A DNA stretch of 64,000 bases. Source: Mesorhizobium sp. Pch-S. Its GTDB lineage: Bacteria; Pseudomonadota; Alphaproteobacteria; Rhizobiales; Rhizobiaceae. The notes beneath the pieces were generated by a model that was not told where the DNA came from, did no database searches, and saw only the letters and a list, made by a program, of their open reading frames with translations. This document shows positions 17,422-25,951 of the stretch, piece by piece. How positions within the stretch are numbered: the first letter of the stretch is position 1; every line of letters begins with the position of its first letter. The DNA lies in the NCBI RefSeq assembly GCF_004136315.1, contig NZ_CP029562.1, positions 4,983,501-5,047,500 of the forward strand. The letters are read 5' to 3'. The position numbers and the translations under genes are program-made.

Positions 17422-17571
17422 CGTCAGTTCCCGGTTCTCGACGTTGGCTGCTGCGTGTATTTCGGTGCCCCGTCATCCCTGACGGCGAAAAGGACTGTCG
17501 TCGTTTTGTGCCGCCCTTGTCCAGCCCGCACCCGCGTCGTGCAAATTCAATCAATGCTTGCCGTTAAAATA

Positions 17572-17586
17572 TGAGTAATGTACTCA
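17572..17586. promoter_or_regulatory. TGA-N9-TCA palindrome (iron-type operator) upstream of the siderophore AraC gene
   Basis: TGAGTAATGTACTCA is a perfect palindrome around its centre, extended by A/T to 17571-17587. It fits the TGA-N9-TCA iron-responsive operator reported for rhizobial RirA. Its sequence agrees at 12 of 15 positions with the site at 18597-18611 upstream of the receptor. It lies 36 bp before the start at 17622. The pairing with RirA is an inference from motif and context. Confidence 0.6.
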
Positions 17587-17621
17587 TGAATCTTCGACAA
17601 TCTCATCCCTGATGCCGAAGG

Positions 17622-18518
17622 ATGGGGGCAGGTTTGAATTTCCGCCCAAAAATGCACGCCATGGTCCACGGCTTTGCCGTGGTCGACAATCTGAAATGGC
17701 GTGCCTGGGACGACGTGGTGGCCGATGTCTGGCGCGCCCATTGCGCGCAGGACGCGCAGGGCGACTATGTCTCGCCCGATCCGCGCCTTTTCGTCATGCT
17801 TGATCTGAACCCCGGAGGCGTCTTCGTGCTCGACCATCCGGGTGCCGGAACAGCCGGTCGTCATGACGCCGCCGAAACCATGAGCTACGTGCCGGCCGGC
17901 ATGCCGATCAGTGGCCGCGGCGAGCGGTTGAGGCGCATCAAGCATCTCGATCTGCATTTTTCGGAAGCAGCGGTGACGCGGCGTTTCGGCCGGACTGTCG
18001 ACCAGGGGCGCCTGTCGATGCCGCGTTTCCAGTTCAGTGATCCCCGGATGGGACCGCTGGCCCGGGCCATCGCCGACGAGTGCACCAACCCGGTCGCGAT
18101 GCACGGTCTGTTCGGTGCCGGCTTGATCAATGCGCTACTGGCATTGCTTTTCGACATCCGGGGCGAGGAGGGGCAGCGCAGATCCGGCCTGTCGCGCAGC
18201 CAGTTGCGGCTGGTCACCGAGTTCATGGAAAACAACTGTTTCAGGCCGATCCGGCTCAGCGAACTGGCGGATCTGGTGCAATTGTCGGAAACGCATCTGA
18301 GCCACGCCTTCAAGGCCTCGACCGGGCTGCCGCCGCATCGCTGGCAGATGAAGGCGCGTATCCGCAAGGTTCAGGAAAAACTGCGCCGTGAATCGCTGAC
18401 CTTGAGCGAGGTTGCGCTGGCAGCAGGGTTTTCCGATCAGGCCCATTTCACGCGCGTGTTCAAGGCGGTGGTCGGGCTGACGCCGGCCGAATGGCGCCGT
18501 AATGCCGCACACCAGTGA
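17622..18518 (+). CDS. AraC-family regulator of the siderophore-uptake operon
   Basis: About 298 aa. The N-terminal half is an effector domain with no clear family match by eye (LFVMLDLNPGGVFVLDHPG, then MSYVPAGMPISG). The C-terminal half is a clean AraC DNA-binding domain: IRLSELADLVQLSETHLSHAF and LSEVALAAGFSDQAHFTRVF (core motifs; each slightly trimmed here). Such regulators next to receptors often sense the incoming ferric siderophore (PchR/YbtA type). The receptor gene follows 159 bp downstream on the same strand. The start is uncertain: ATG at 17622 or in-frame ATGs near 17652 and 17661; none has an ideal ribosome-binding site. An iron-type palindrome sits just upstream. Confidence 0.87.
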   Translation: MGAGLNFRPKMHAMVHGFAVVDNLKWRAWDDVVADVWRAHCAQDAQGDYVSPDPRLFVMLDLNPGGVFVLDHPGAGTAGRHDAAETMSYVPAGMPISGRGERLRRIKHLDLHFSEAAVTRRFGRTVDQGRLSMPRFQFSDPRMGPLARAIADECTNPVAMHGLFGAGLINALLALLFDIRGEEGQRRSGLSRSQLRLVTEFMENNCFRPIRLSELADLVQLSETHLSHAFKASTGLPPHRWQMKARIRKVQEKLRRESLTLSEVALAAGFSDQAHFTRVFKAVVGLTPAEWRRNAAHQ

Positions 18519-18596
18519 CCGCCGTTCAGGCCGCCTGCTTTTCAGTCAGGAATCGACAATTCACCGCAAGAAGGTCCAAGCCACTGCAAGATAAGA

Positions 18597-18611
18597 TGAG
18601 TTATTAACTCA
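18597..18611. promoter_or_regulatory. TGA-N9-TCA palindrome (iron-type operator) upstream of the siderophore receptor
   Basis: TGAGTTATTAACTCA is a palindrome with TGA and TCA separated by nine bases, 66-80 bp before the receptor ATG at 18678. It is nearly the same sequence as 17572-17586. The surrounding bases are AT-rich, as expected for a promoter. Iron repression through a RirA-like regulator is the likely function. Confidence 0.6.
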
Positions 18612-18677
18612 ACTTAATAGCTCAACTGAATTGAAAGCCTTTTCCTCGGCGAAAGGCGAAGTGGCGTGGGGGTCTGC

Positions 18678-20855
18678 ATGGCACGTATTCAACTTACAAT
18701 GCTCGGCGCTTCGGGTTTGGCGCTCATCGCCTCGCTGGGGCCGGTTCTTGCCCAGCAATCCACCCAACTGGAAAAGATCGTGCTCCAGGGCGAGGGCGGC
18801 GAACAAACGGGCGATCGTTCAGCTGCCGTCGGCAAGGTCAAGGGCGTCGTGGCCAAGGCCACCACGACCGGATCCAAGACCGCAACCGATATCAAGGAGA
18901 TCCCGCAGTCTGTCTCCGTCATCGGCCGGGAGGAGATCGACGACCAGGGTGCACAGAAGGCCGACGAGGCGCTGCGTTATACCGCGGGCGTGTTCGCGCA
19001 GCCCTTCGGGCCGGACAGCGACACCAACTGGATGTTCATCCGCGGCTTCCAGGCAACGGCGACGGGAACCTACATGGATGGCCTGCAGCTGTTCAGCCAT
19101 GCCTTCGGCGGGTTCTATGTCGATCCGTTCAGCCTCGAGCGCATCGAGGTGCTGAAGGGGCCGGCCTCCGTGCTCTACGGCGGCTCCAATCCGGGTGGCG
19201 TCATCAACTATGTCAGCAAGCGTCCCGATTTCGAGACACGGCGCTATGTCGAGACAGGCATCAACGATGCCGGCAACGCCTATCTCGGCGTCGATCTCGG
19301 CGGCATCTCGGACAACAAGGTGCTGAGCTACCGGGTGCTCGGCAAGGTCGCCGGCGGCAATACCTATTCCGATCTCCAGGACGGCTGGCGCGGCTTCATT
19401 TCGCCGAGCCTGACCTGGAAGCCGGACGAGCAGACCAGCCTCACCATCCTGGCCAACTACAGCCATATCGACGAGAACCACAATGGCGGCTCGTTCCTGC
19501 CCTACCAGGGCACCGTCGTCGACCGCATCGTCGGCGGGATCAACTATGGCCGCATCCCGCGCGACGCCAACTATACAGAGCCGGATGTCGATACCTACCA
19601 GCGCCGGCAGGGCTCGCTGGGCTATGAGTTCGAGCATACGTTCGACAGCGATTGGACCATCCGCTCCAACGCCCGCTTTGGCGCCGCCAATGTCAGGGAG
19701 ATCAGCATCTATCCGAATGGCTGGGCAGGCCCGACAACGCTCGATCGTATCAATTTCGGCCACGACACCGATGTGACGACGTTCCTGCTCGACAACCAGG
19801 TCGAAGGCAAGTTCGACACCGGCGGCATCGAACACCGGTTGCTCGCGGGCATCGACTATAAATTCTACAACATCGACCAGGTGCAGTCGTCGGCGCTGTT
19901 CGGCACGACGCCGCCCATCGACGCCTTCAACCCGGTCTACGGCGTCGGGCTGACGCCAAGGGTCAGCTATCTCAACCAGGATCTCAGCCAGCAGCAGCTC
20001 GGCCTCTACGTTCAGGACCAGCTGCGCTTCGGCGGCGGCTGGATCGCCACCCTGAACGGCCGTTATGACCGCGGCTGGCTGAGCGTGCATGACCGGCCGA
20101 ACTTCTATGCGCCGACGTTGGACGCCACCCAGAAGCGCAGCGACGGCTCCTTCTCCGGGCGGGCCGGTCTCGCCTATGAATTCGACAACGGGCTGACGCC
20201 CTATGTCAGCGTCGCCACCTTCTTCAATCCGCTCATCGGCACCAATGCCTCGGGCAAGCTGTTCGAGCCGGAAGACGGCATCCAGTATGAAGCCGGCATC
20301 AAATACGCGCCGACCTTCGTCGACGGCCTGTTCACGCTCTCGGTGTTTGATCTGACCCGTCGCAACGTGCAGTCCAATCTGACCCCCTTCACATATGTCC
20401 AGACCGGCGAGGTGCGATCGCGCGGCGTCGAACTGGAGGGCAAGGTCAATGTCACCGAGGATTTCAAGATCACGGCCGCGCTGACCGCCTACAACATCGA
20501 GGTCACCAAGGATGAGGACAGGACCATCATCGGCAAGCGGCCTTTCATCGTGCCGGAGGTGATGGCCTCGGCCAAGGCCGACTACACCTTCCGCGGCGGC
20601 TGGTATGACGGCATTTCCGTCGGCGGCGGCCTGCGTTATGTCGGCTCGTCCTGGGCCGACAACCAGAACACGCTGAAGGTGCCGGCGGCGACCCTGGTCG
20701 ATCTGAAGCTCGGCTATGAGAAGGACAATTGGGGCATAGACCTCAATGTGACCAATGTGTTCGACAAGGCCTATGTGTCGAGCTGCCAGGGCGCCCTGGT
20801 CTGCAGCTACGGCGAGGGTCGCGCCTTCAAGCTGAAGGCACATACAAGCTGGTAG
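18678..20855 (+). CDS. fhuA: TonB-dependent siderophore receptor (ferrichrome/FhuA-like)
   Basis: A 725-aa outer-membrane receptor importing a ferric siderophore. ATG at 18678 is preferred to an in-frame GTG at 18666 because it starts a normal signal peptide (residues 1-28, ending LGPVLAQQ). The TonB box region reads EKIVLQ. The plug has IKEIPQSVSVIG, LRYTAGVF, MFIRGFQ and ERIEVLKGPASVLYGG followed by NPGGVINYVSKRP, all diagnostic of siderophore receptors. The barrel ends with VTNVFDKAYVSSC, GEGRAFKLKA and a terminal SW aromatic. The YVSSC...C pair near the C-terminus is typical of the hydroxamate-receptor group. It is first in an operon ordered as E. coli fhuACDB. The gene symbol is given on that basis and the exact ligand is not proven. 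Confidence 0.9.
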   Translation: MARIQLTMLGASGLALIASLGPVLAQQSTQLEKIVLQGEGGEQTGDRSAAVGKVKGVVAKATTTGSKTATDIKEIPQSVSVIGREEIDDQGAQKADEALRYTAGVFAQPFGPDSDTNWMFIRGFQATATGTYMDGLQLFSHAFGGFYVDPFSLERIEVLKGPASVLYGGSNPGGVINYVSKRPDFETRRYVETGINDAGNAYLGVDLGGISDNKVLSYRVLGKVAGGNTYSDLQDGWRGFISPSLTWKPDEQTSLTILANYSHIDENHNGGSFLPYQGTVVDRIVGGINYGRIPRDANYTEPDVDTYQRRQGSLGYEFEHTFDSDWTIRSNARFGAANVREISIYPNGWAGPTTLDRINFGHDTDVTTFLLDNQVEGKFDTGGIEHRLLAGIDYKFYNIDQVQSSALFGTTPPIDAFNPVYGVGLTPRVSYLNQDLSQQQLGLYVQDQLRFGGGWIATLNGRYDRGWLSVHDRPNFYAPTLDATQKRSDGSFSGRAGLAYEFDNGLTPYVSVATFFNPLIGTNASGKLFEPEDGIQYEAGIKYAPTFVDGLFTLSVFDLTRRNVQSNLTPFTYVQTGEVRSRGVELEGKVNVTEDFKITAALTAYNIEVTKDEDRTIIGKRPFIVPEVMASAKADYTFRGGWYDGISVGGGLRYVGSSWADNQNTLKVPAATLVDLKLGYEKDNWGIDLNVTNVFDKAYVSSCQGALVCSYGEGRAFKLKAHTSW

Positions 20856-20870
20856 TCGCCGGAGGCGACT
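20854..20870 (+). other. Intercistronic hairpin
   Basis: AGTCGCC (20854-20860) and GGCGACT (20864-20870) with a 3-nt loop overlap the receptor stop codon. No T tract follows and the ATPase gene starts 24 bp later. It may stabilise or attenuate the message so the receptor is made in excess of the ABC genes. Confidence 0.4.
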
Positions 20871-20894
20871 GCCGTCGTTGTGGAGAATGACGTC

Positions 20895-21692
20895 ATGGAT
20901 GCAGCAAACAATGCCGACCTGCATCTTTACGATGTCGATGCCGTCTCCTTTGCCGCCGGCGGACGCACCATCCTGTCTCCGCTCACCATGACGCTTCGGC
21001 CGGGGCGTTTCTACGGCCTGGTCGGACCGAACGGGTCGGGCAAGAGCACGCTGCTGAAACTGCTGGCGCGCCAGCAGGATCCGGCCGCCGGCTCGATCCG
21101 GCTTTCAGGCAGGCCGCTCGAAACCTACGGCACGCGCGATTTCGCCCGCTGCGTCGCCTACATGCCGCAGTTCACGCCGCCGGCAGAAGGCATGAATGTG
21201 CGTGAACTGGCCAGCCTCGGCCGGTTTCCATGGCATGGTGCACTCGGCCGTTTCGGCACCGATGACGAGGACAAGGTCACCCGGGCCTTGGCGCAGACGT
21301 CGCTCGCTGCCCTTGCCGAACGCATGGTCGACAGCCTGTCGGGGGGAGAGCGGCAGCGCGCCTGGCTTGCCATGATGCTGGCGCAGGACACACACTGCCT
21401 GCTGCTCGACGAACCGACCTCGGCACTCGACCTCGCGCATCAGGTCGAGATCCTGGCGCTGGTGCGCGAGCTCAGCCGCAAGCAGGGTCTCGCCGTCGTT
21501 GCCGTCCTGCACGATATCAACATGGCGGCTGCCTTCTGCGACGAACTGATCGCGTTGCGCGAAGGCCGGATCGTCGCACGCGGCACGCCGGAGCTGATCC
21601 TTGAGCCCGAGATGCTGGACAGCATCTACGGTTTGGCCATGGGCATAACCAGGCATCCGCAAACCGGTGCGCCGATCAGCTATGTCCTCTAG
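20895..21692 (+). CDS. fhuC: Ferric-siderophore ABC transporter ATPase (FhuC type)
   Basis: A 265-aa ATPase. The ATG at 20895 has GGAG ten bases upstream; an earlier in-frame GTG at 20880 is less likely. Walker A is LVGPNGSGKST at about residue 42, Q-loop VAYMPQ, signature LSGGERQRAW, Walker B CLLLDEPTSALD, H-loop VLHDINMA. The HDINMAA stretch is typical of FhuC/FecE-type proteins. It energises the double-length permease encoded at 22592. The fhuD gene overlaps its end by 11 bases. Confidence 0.92.
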   Translation: MDAANNADLHLYDVDAVSFAAGGRTILSPLTMTLRPGRFYGLVGPNGSGKSTLLKLLARQQDPAAGSIRLSGRPLETYGTRDFARCVAYMPQFTPPAEGMNVRELASLGRFPWHGALGRFGTDDEDKVTRALAQTSLAALAERMVDSLSGGERQRAWLAMMLAQDTHCLLLDEPTSALDLAHQVEILALVRELSRKQGLAVVAVLHDINMAAAFCDELIALREGRIVARGTPELILEPEMLDSIYGLAMGITRHPQTGAPISYVL

Positions 21693-22599
21693 GCGCGACG
21701 GCCAACCAGCGGGCGTATCGGGTTTGCCTGGTCTCGACAGGCGAGCTTTCCTGGTCCTGGCCACCTCGGCCCTGCTGCCGCTGCCGGCATCCGCAGCCCC
21801 GCCGCGTATTGCCGTCATCGACTGGGGGCTGCTCGAAACGGCGCTGGCGATCGGTGTCGAGCCTGCCGCCGCGACAGAGTTGAAGCAGTTCGCCCGCATC
21901 GCCGTGGAGCCGGCGGTGCCTGAAAGCGTCGTCGACCTCGGCCTGAGGGGGGCACCGAACTACGAGCTGCTGCGCATCCTCGCTCCCGACCTGATCCTGA
22001 TCTCCGGCTTCTACGAATATCAGCGTTCCTCGCTGGAGCGCATTGCCCCGGTGTTGGCGTTGCCGATCTATGAAGCCGGCAAGCCGCCTTACCCGCTGGC
22101 GCAGTCATCGCTTCTGGCTTTGGGCGAGCGCATCGGGCGCAAGGAGGCCGCAGACCGCTACGCCTCGGAGACGGCCACCGAACTGTCGGAGCGGCGCCTG
22201 GCCCTGCGTTCCTTCGCGTCACGCCCGGCCTTTCTGATCAGCCTTGGTGATGCCCGCCATTTCCGTGCCTTCGGTGCGGACTCCATGCCGGGCGACGTGC
22301 TGGCGCGGCTCGGCATAGCCAATGCCTGGAAGGACGACACCAGCTACAGCGCGGCGGCGCCGGTCGGCATCGAGGCGCTTGCCCGCGTCCCGGAAGCCTC
22401 GATCATCGTGCTTGCGCCTCTGCCGGCGGAGGTCAGCCGTGGTCTGCCCGACAATGCGCTGTGGAACGCCCTGCCGGCCGTCCGCGAAGGGCGTGTCGCG
22501 GTGCTCGATCCGGTCAACCATTTCGGCGGTCTGCCATCGGCACGTCGCTTCGCGCGCCTGCTGGCCGATGCCATGGCACCGGGGCCGGGTCATGACTAG
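21682..22599 (+). CDS. fhuD: Ferric-siderophore periplasmic binding protein (FhuD type)
   Basis: A 305-aa binding protein starting at ATG 21682, inside the end of the ATPase gene. The signal peptide carries a twin-arginine motif, LDRRAFLVLA, before a hydrophobic run ending ASAAP. E. coli FhuD is also a twin-arginine-type precursor, so export of the folded protein is plausible. The mature domain has IAVIDWGLLETALAIG, LAPDLILISGFYE (trimmed) and WNALPAVREGRVAVLDP, matching the FhuD/FecB group. It delivers hydroxamate-type siderophore to the FhuB-like permease; the next gene overlaps it by eight bases. Confidence 0.9.
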   Translation: MSSRRDGQPAGVSGLPGLDRRAFLVLATSALLPLPASAAPPRIAVIDWGLLETALAIGVEPAAATELKQFARIAVEPAVPESVVDLGLRGAPNYELLRILAPDLILISGFYEYQRSSLERIAPVLALPIYEAGKPPYPLAQSSLLALGERIGRKEAADRYASETATELSERRLALRSFASRPAFLISLGDARHFRAFGADSMPGDVLARLGIANAWKDDTSYSAAAPVGIEALARVPEASIIVLAPLPAEVSRGLPDNALWNALPAVREGRVAVLDPVNHFGGLPSARRFARLLADAMAPGPGHD

Positions 22600-24568
22600 G
22601 CGCATCCCGATACCGATACTGCTGTGGAGTGGATTCGGGCTTTTCGCCTGCACGCTCTTCGGCCAGAAGGTCGCTGCGCAGTGGTCCGGGCTGCACCCAG
22701 GGCAGGCTGTGGATCTCGATCGCGTCATCCTGTTCTACGGCCTGCTGCCGCGGGCCGCCGTTGCCGTGCTTGCCGGCGCGGCACTCGGGCTTTCGGGCCT
22801 GCTGCTGCAGCGCATATTACGCAATCCGCTGGCCGAGCCGTCGACGCTGGGCATCTCGGCCGGCGCGCAACTGGCCCTGGCGCTGGCAACGCTCTATGCG
22901 CCCGCCTTGATCGAGCATTCGTCCGCCGGGGTGGCGTTTGCCGGTGGCACGCTTGCCGTGGCGCTGATCCTTGCCCTGACCTGGCGACGCGGGCTGGAAC
23001 CGGTCTCGGTCGTGCTGGCCGGCATGATGGTGGCGCTGACCGCCAATGCCGCCGGTGCCGCGCTGATCCTGGCCAATGGCGACTATCTGTTTTCGCTGTT
23101 CATCTGGGGTGGCGGCTCGCTCGTCCAGCAGGGTTGGGATCCCGCCATCGCCATCGGCTGGCGGCTTGCCGTCGGCCTTGCCGCTGCCGTCCTGCTCATG
23201 CGGCCGCTTGCCATACTCAGCCTCGACGATGTCGCTGCGCGCGGCCTTGGCCTATCGTTGAATGGCAGCCGCTTCCTGTTGATCGCGCTGGCGGTCTGGC
23301 TGGCGACCACCGTGGTGGCGGAAGTCGGTATCATCGGATTCGTCGGTCTCGCCGCACCGGTGCTGGCCACCTTGTCTGGCGCCCGTTCGCTGAAGCAGAA
23401 GCTGATTGCTGCTCCGCTGATCGGCGCCGTGCTGCTTTGGCTGACGGACGGCCTGGTGCAACTCGCTGCCGGGGCCGGCGGCGAAAGGGTGCCGACAGGT
23501 GCCGCGACCGCCTTGCTGGGCGGGCCGCTGCTGCTCTGGTTGCTGCCGCGCCTGCGCCTCTTCGAATGGCCTTCACTCGATCGGCCTGCACACACGGCAC
23601 GCCGTGCTGTCCGTCCCTGGCTCTGCGTCGCCATGCTCGCATCGGCTGGCGTCATCGCGCTGGCCGTTGCGCTGCTGCTCGGCCAGGGGCCGCACGGATG
23701 GTCGCTCGCCGGCGGTGACCTGCTGGCTGATCTGGTGTCATGGCGCCTGCCGCGCGTCGTCGTCGCGGCCGCCTGTGGGGGCATGCTCGCCGCCGCCGGC
23801 GTCGTCATCCAGCGCGTGACCTCCAACCCGCTGGCGAGCCCTGAGGTGCTGGGCATCGGCGCCGGTGCCGGTGCCGGCCTGGCGGCCGTCCTGCTGTTCA
23901 CGGCAAGCGCCGGGCTCGGCTGGCAGCTGGCCGGCTCGACTGCCGGAGCACTCGTGGCGCTCGCCGTGATCCTGGTCATCGCTGCGCGTGGCAATCTCGG
24001 CCCCGAACGGCTCCTGTTCGCCGGCATCGCGATGAACGCGCTGTGCAGCGCGGTGCTTGCGGCCGTCATCGCGCTCGGCAACGCGCAATCCTACCGGCTG
24101 CTTGGCTGGCTGACCGGCTCCACCATCCAGGCAAACTGGCTGGAGGCGTCGATCGCCGTGATTGGCCTTCTCCTGATCACCGCCCCATTGCTGCTTGCCG
24201 CCCGCTGGCTGGCGATCCTGCCGTTCGGCCCCAGCATGACGCTTGCGCTCGGGCTATCGGTCCGGCTTGCCCGCAACACGTTGATCCTGATCGCCGCTTT
24301 CGCCAGTGCCGTCGCCGCCCAGTTCGTCGGCCCGCTCAGCTTCGTCGGCCTGATCGCGCCGCATCTGGCCCGCATGATCGGCCTCGATCGGCCCCGGCCG
24401 CAATTGGCCGGCGCCGTCATCCTCGGCGCGCTGCTGATGGTGGTGTCTGACTGGCTGTCGCGGATGCTGTTCTTCCCCTACCAGCTTCCCGTCGGGCTGT
24501 TCGCCTCGCTGCTGGGCGGGTTGTATCTGACCGTCCTGCTGGGCAGGGGCGTTCAGCGGCGCGGTTGA
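22592..24568 (+). CDS. fhuB: Fused double-unit FecCD permease (FhuB type)
   Basis: A 658-aa permease with two tandem FecCD units, each of about ten membrane segments. This duplication is the hallmark of FhuB (about 660 aa). Unit 1 has LPRAAVAVLAGAALGLSG, LRNPLAEPSTLGISAG and EVGIIGFVGLAAP; unit 2 repeats them as LPRVVVAAACGGMLAAAG, TSNPLASPEVLGIGAG and VGPLSFVGLIAPHLARM. The true start is ATG 22592, overlapping the fhuD stop; the longer open frame to 22322 is antisense to no gene but out of frame with fhuD and is rejected. It completes the receptor-ATPase-binding protein-permease operon. Confidence 0.93.
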   Translation: MTRRIPIPILLWSGFGLFACTLFGQKVAAQWSGLHPGQAVDLDRVILFYGLLPRAAVAVLAGAALGLSGLLLQRILRNPLAEPSTLGISAGAQLALALATLYAPALIEHSSAGVAFAGGTLAVALILALTWRRGLEPVSVVLAGMMVALTANAAGAALILANGDYLFSLFIWGGGSLVQQGWDPAIAIGWRLAVGLAAAVLLMRPLAILSLDDVAARGLGLSLNGSRFLLIALAVWLATTVVAEVGIIGFVGLAAPVLATLSGARSLKQKLIAAPLIGAVLLWLTDGLVQLAAGAGGERVPTGAATALLGGPLLLWLLPRLRLFEWPSLDRPAHTARRAVRPWLCVAMLASAGVIALAVALLLGQGPHGWSLAGGDLLADLVSWRLPRVVVAAACGGMLAAAGVVIQRVTSNPLASPEVLGIGAGAGAGLAAVLLFTASAGLGWQLAGSTAGALVALAVILVIAARGNLGPERLLFAGIAMNALCSAVLAAVIALGNAQSYRLLGWLTGSTIQANWLEASIAVIGLLLITAPLLLAARWLAILPFGPSMTLALGLSVRLARNTLILIAAFASAVAAQFVGPLSFVGLIAPHLARMIGLDRPRPQLAGAVILGALLMVVSDWLSRMLFFPYQLPVGLFASLLGGLYLTVLLGRGVQRRG

Positions 24569-24583
24569 TCCTGGAGTACTGGT

Positions 24584-24625
24584 GCCCGCCTGGCACTTTT
24601 GTAGGCGACATGCCACCAGGCGGGC
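24584..24625 (+). terminator. Hairpin after the fhu-type operon
   Basis: Stem GCCCGCCTGG (24584-24593) with CCAGGCGGGC (24616-24625), ten perfect base pairs, 16 bp after the fhuB stop. The 22-nt loop can add GCA/TGC pairing. No T tract follows, so termination may be factor-assisted. Confidence 0.5.
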
Positions 24626-25033
24626 TGCTTCCCCGTCGATGTGCACCTTGAGCGTCGAAGCACGGCGAACATACTTGCTTTGACGAAAAGTGGTACTCGG
24701 TGGTTGGAATTTTTTTGTGTTGGTAAACAAATAGGGGCAGCAGCGGAGTGATTATTACTGATCGTGTGAAGTAAATTATGAATTTACCGTGGTTCTTCAA
24801 GTAAGTGGGCGAGGCGCCCTGTACCAAAATATTCTGGTTTGTGTATCATTTGGTTGGCAAATGATCGTATCTCTGAGGGGGAAGCACGTTCATTTGCGGA
24901 AAAATTCAACCATGATTCGTGTATGTCGCTCGGATATCTTGAAAACCATCGAAGTAGGCCCGTGGCGGGTCATTCGACGATAGCCGCACCATGCGTACTA
25001 TACGTGCGCAAAACACAATGCTAGCGTCGATGG
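24626..25033. promoter_or_regulatory. Gene-free AT-richer region before the GntR gene, with two palindromes
   Basis: No convincing gene lies here. The sequence is visibly richer in A and T than its neighbours. It contains two perfect palindromes: GTAAATT-ATG-AATTTAC (24771-24787) and ATCATTTG-GTTGG-CAAATGAT (24845-24865). Either could be an operator for the GntR-family regulator that follows at 25034. A short open frame at 24789-24983 has no ribosome-binding site or family character. Confidence 0.5.
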
Positions 25034-25942
25034 ATGACCGCAGTCTCACCGCTTCAGGAACGTATCCGCAACCAGCTTCAGGCGGAGTTTTTCACCGGCA
25101 TCCAGGTTGGCGAGCGCATCAACGAGGCGGAGATCGCCTCGGCGCTGGGCGTCTCGCGCACGCCTGTTCGTCAGGCGCTGATGCAGTTGCAGCGCGAGGG
25201 CATCGTCAGCTACGAGCCGAACCGCGGCTTCAGGCTGGTCGAAGCGGTTCCGCGCGACGCCGAGCAGGCCGGTGCGCTGTCGCTCGATGAAAAGGTGATG
25301 CGCGACATGGCGCTTGGCCTGCTGGACGGCGTCATCAGCGAACGCGCGCTTCTCGGGCGCTACGGTGCGACGCAGGGTGCACTGACATCCACCTTGCGTC
25401 GCCTGATGCGCGACCAGCTGGCGGAACCTTCCCCGGGGCGCGGCTGGATTTTTGCCGACGTCGGGGCGGCGGCGCTGGAAGACGGTTATCGTCTGCGCCA
25501 GATCATCGAGCCGGCCGCGATCCTGTCCGACCGCTATCAGATCGACGAAGCCGCGCTTGAGGCGCTCGACGCCGAGCACGTGCGGGCCATCGAGGCGATG
25601 GAGACCATGGACAGCCGGCGCCTGTTCGAGCTCGATGCCAAGTTTCACCTGATGGTTGCCCAGGGCACCGGCTCGGCCAGCCTTGTCGCGGCGATAGCGC
25701 GGCAGAACAACATCCGCCGAGTCAACGAATATCTCGGTTTCGGCCGGGCTGAGCGCATCCGCCAGTCGATGGTCGAGCACCGCGGAATCATGGCGGCGTT
25801 GCGGGCCACCGAACATCAGGTCGCTGCAGCGCTGATGCGCATGCATCTGCAGATCTCGCGCGAGGAAACCTTCATCCATCTCGAGGAGGACCTCGAATCC
25901 GTGCGCTCCGGCCGCGTTCGCATCGGTGGCGAAGACGGTTGA
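25034..25942 (+). CDS. GntR-family (FadR-type) transcriptional regulator
   Basis: A 302-aa regulator, probably of the adjacent amide/amine catabolic genes. The N-terminal winged helix is at about residues 5-75 (INEAEIASALGVSRTPVRQA, then LQREGIVSYEPNRGFRLVE). The C-terminal all-helical FCD-type ligand domain follows, with RRLFELDAKFHLMVAQGTGS and LVEHRGIM-like (seen as MVEHRGIMAALRA) segments that usually carry the metal or ligand histidines. It is longer than the usual 220-250 aa because an extra helical stretch lies between the domains (about residues 85-150), resembling a second winged-helix remnant. It is convergent with the DMFase-like large-subunit gene. Confidence 0.88.
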   Translation: MTAVSPLQERIRNQLQAEFFTGIQVGERINEAEIASALGVSRTPVRQALMQLQREGIVSYEPNRGFRLVEAVPRDAEQAGALSLDEKVMRDMALGLLDGVISERALLGRYGATQGALTSTLRRLMRDQLAEPSPGRGWIFADVGAAALEDGYRLRQIIEPAAILSDRYQIDEAALEALDAEHVRAIEAMETMDSRRLFELDAKFHLMVAQGTGSASLVAAIARQNNIRRVNEYLGFGRAERIRQSMVEHRGIMAALRATEHQVAAALMRMHLQISREETFIHLEEDLESVRSGRVRIGGEDG

Positions 25943-25951
25943 GGGGGATGC

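Noticed and set aside
18819..20924. 701-aa minus-strand open frame
   Set aside because: It mirrors the siderophore receptor; protein-like repeats in it come from GC-rich codon bias.
24789..24983. Small plus-strand open frame before the GntR gene
   Set aside because: No ribosome-binding site, no family signal and an AT-rich context.
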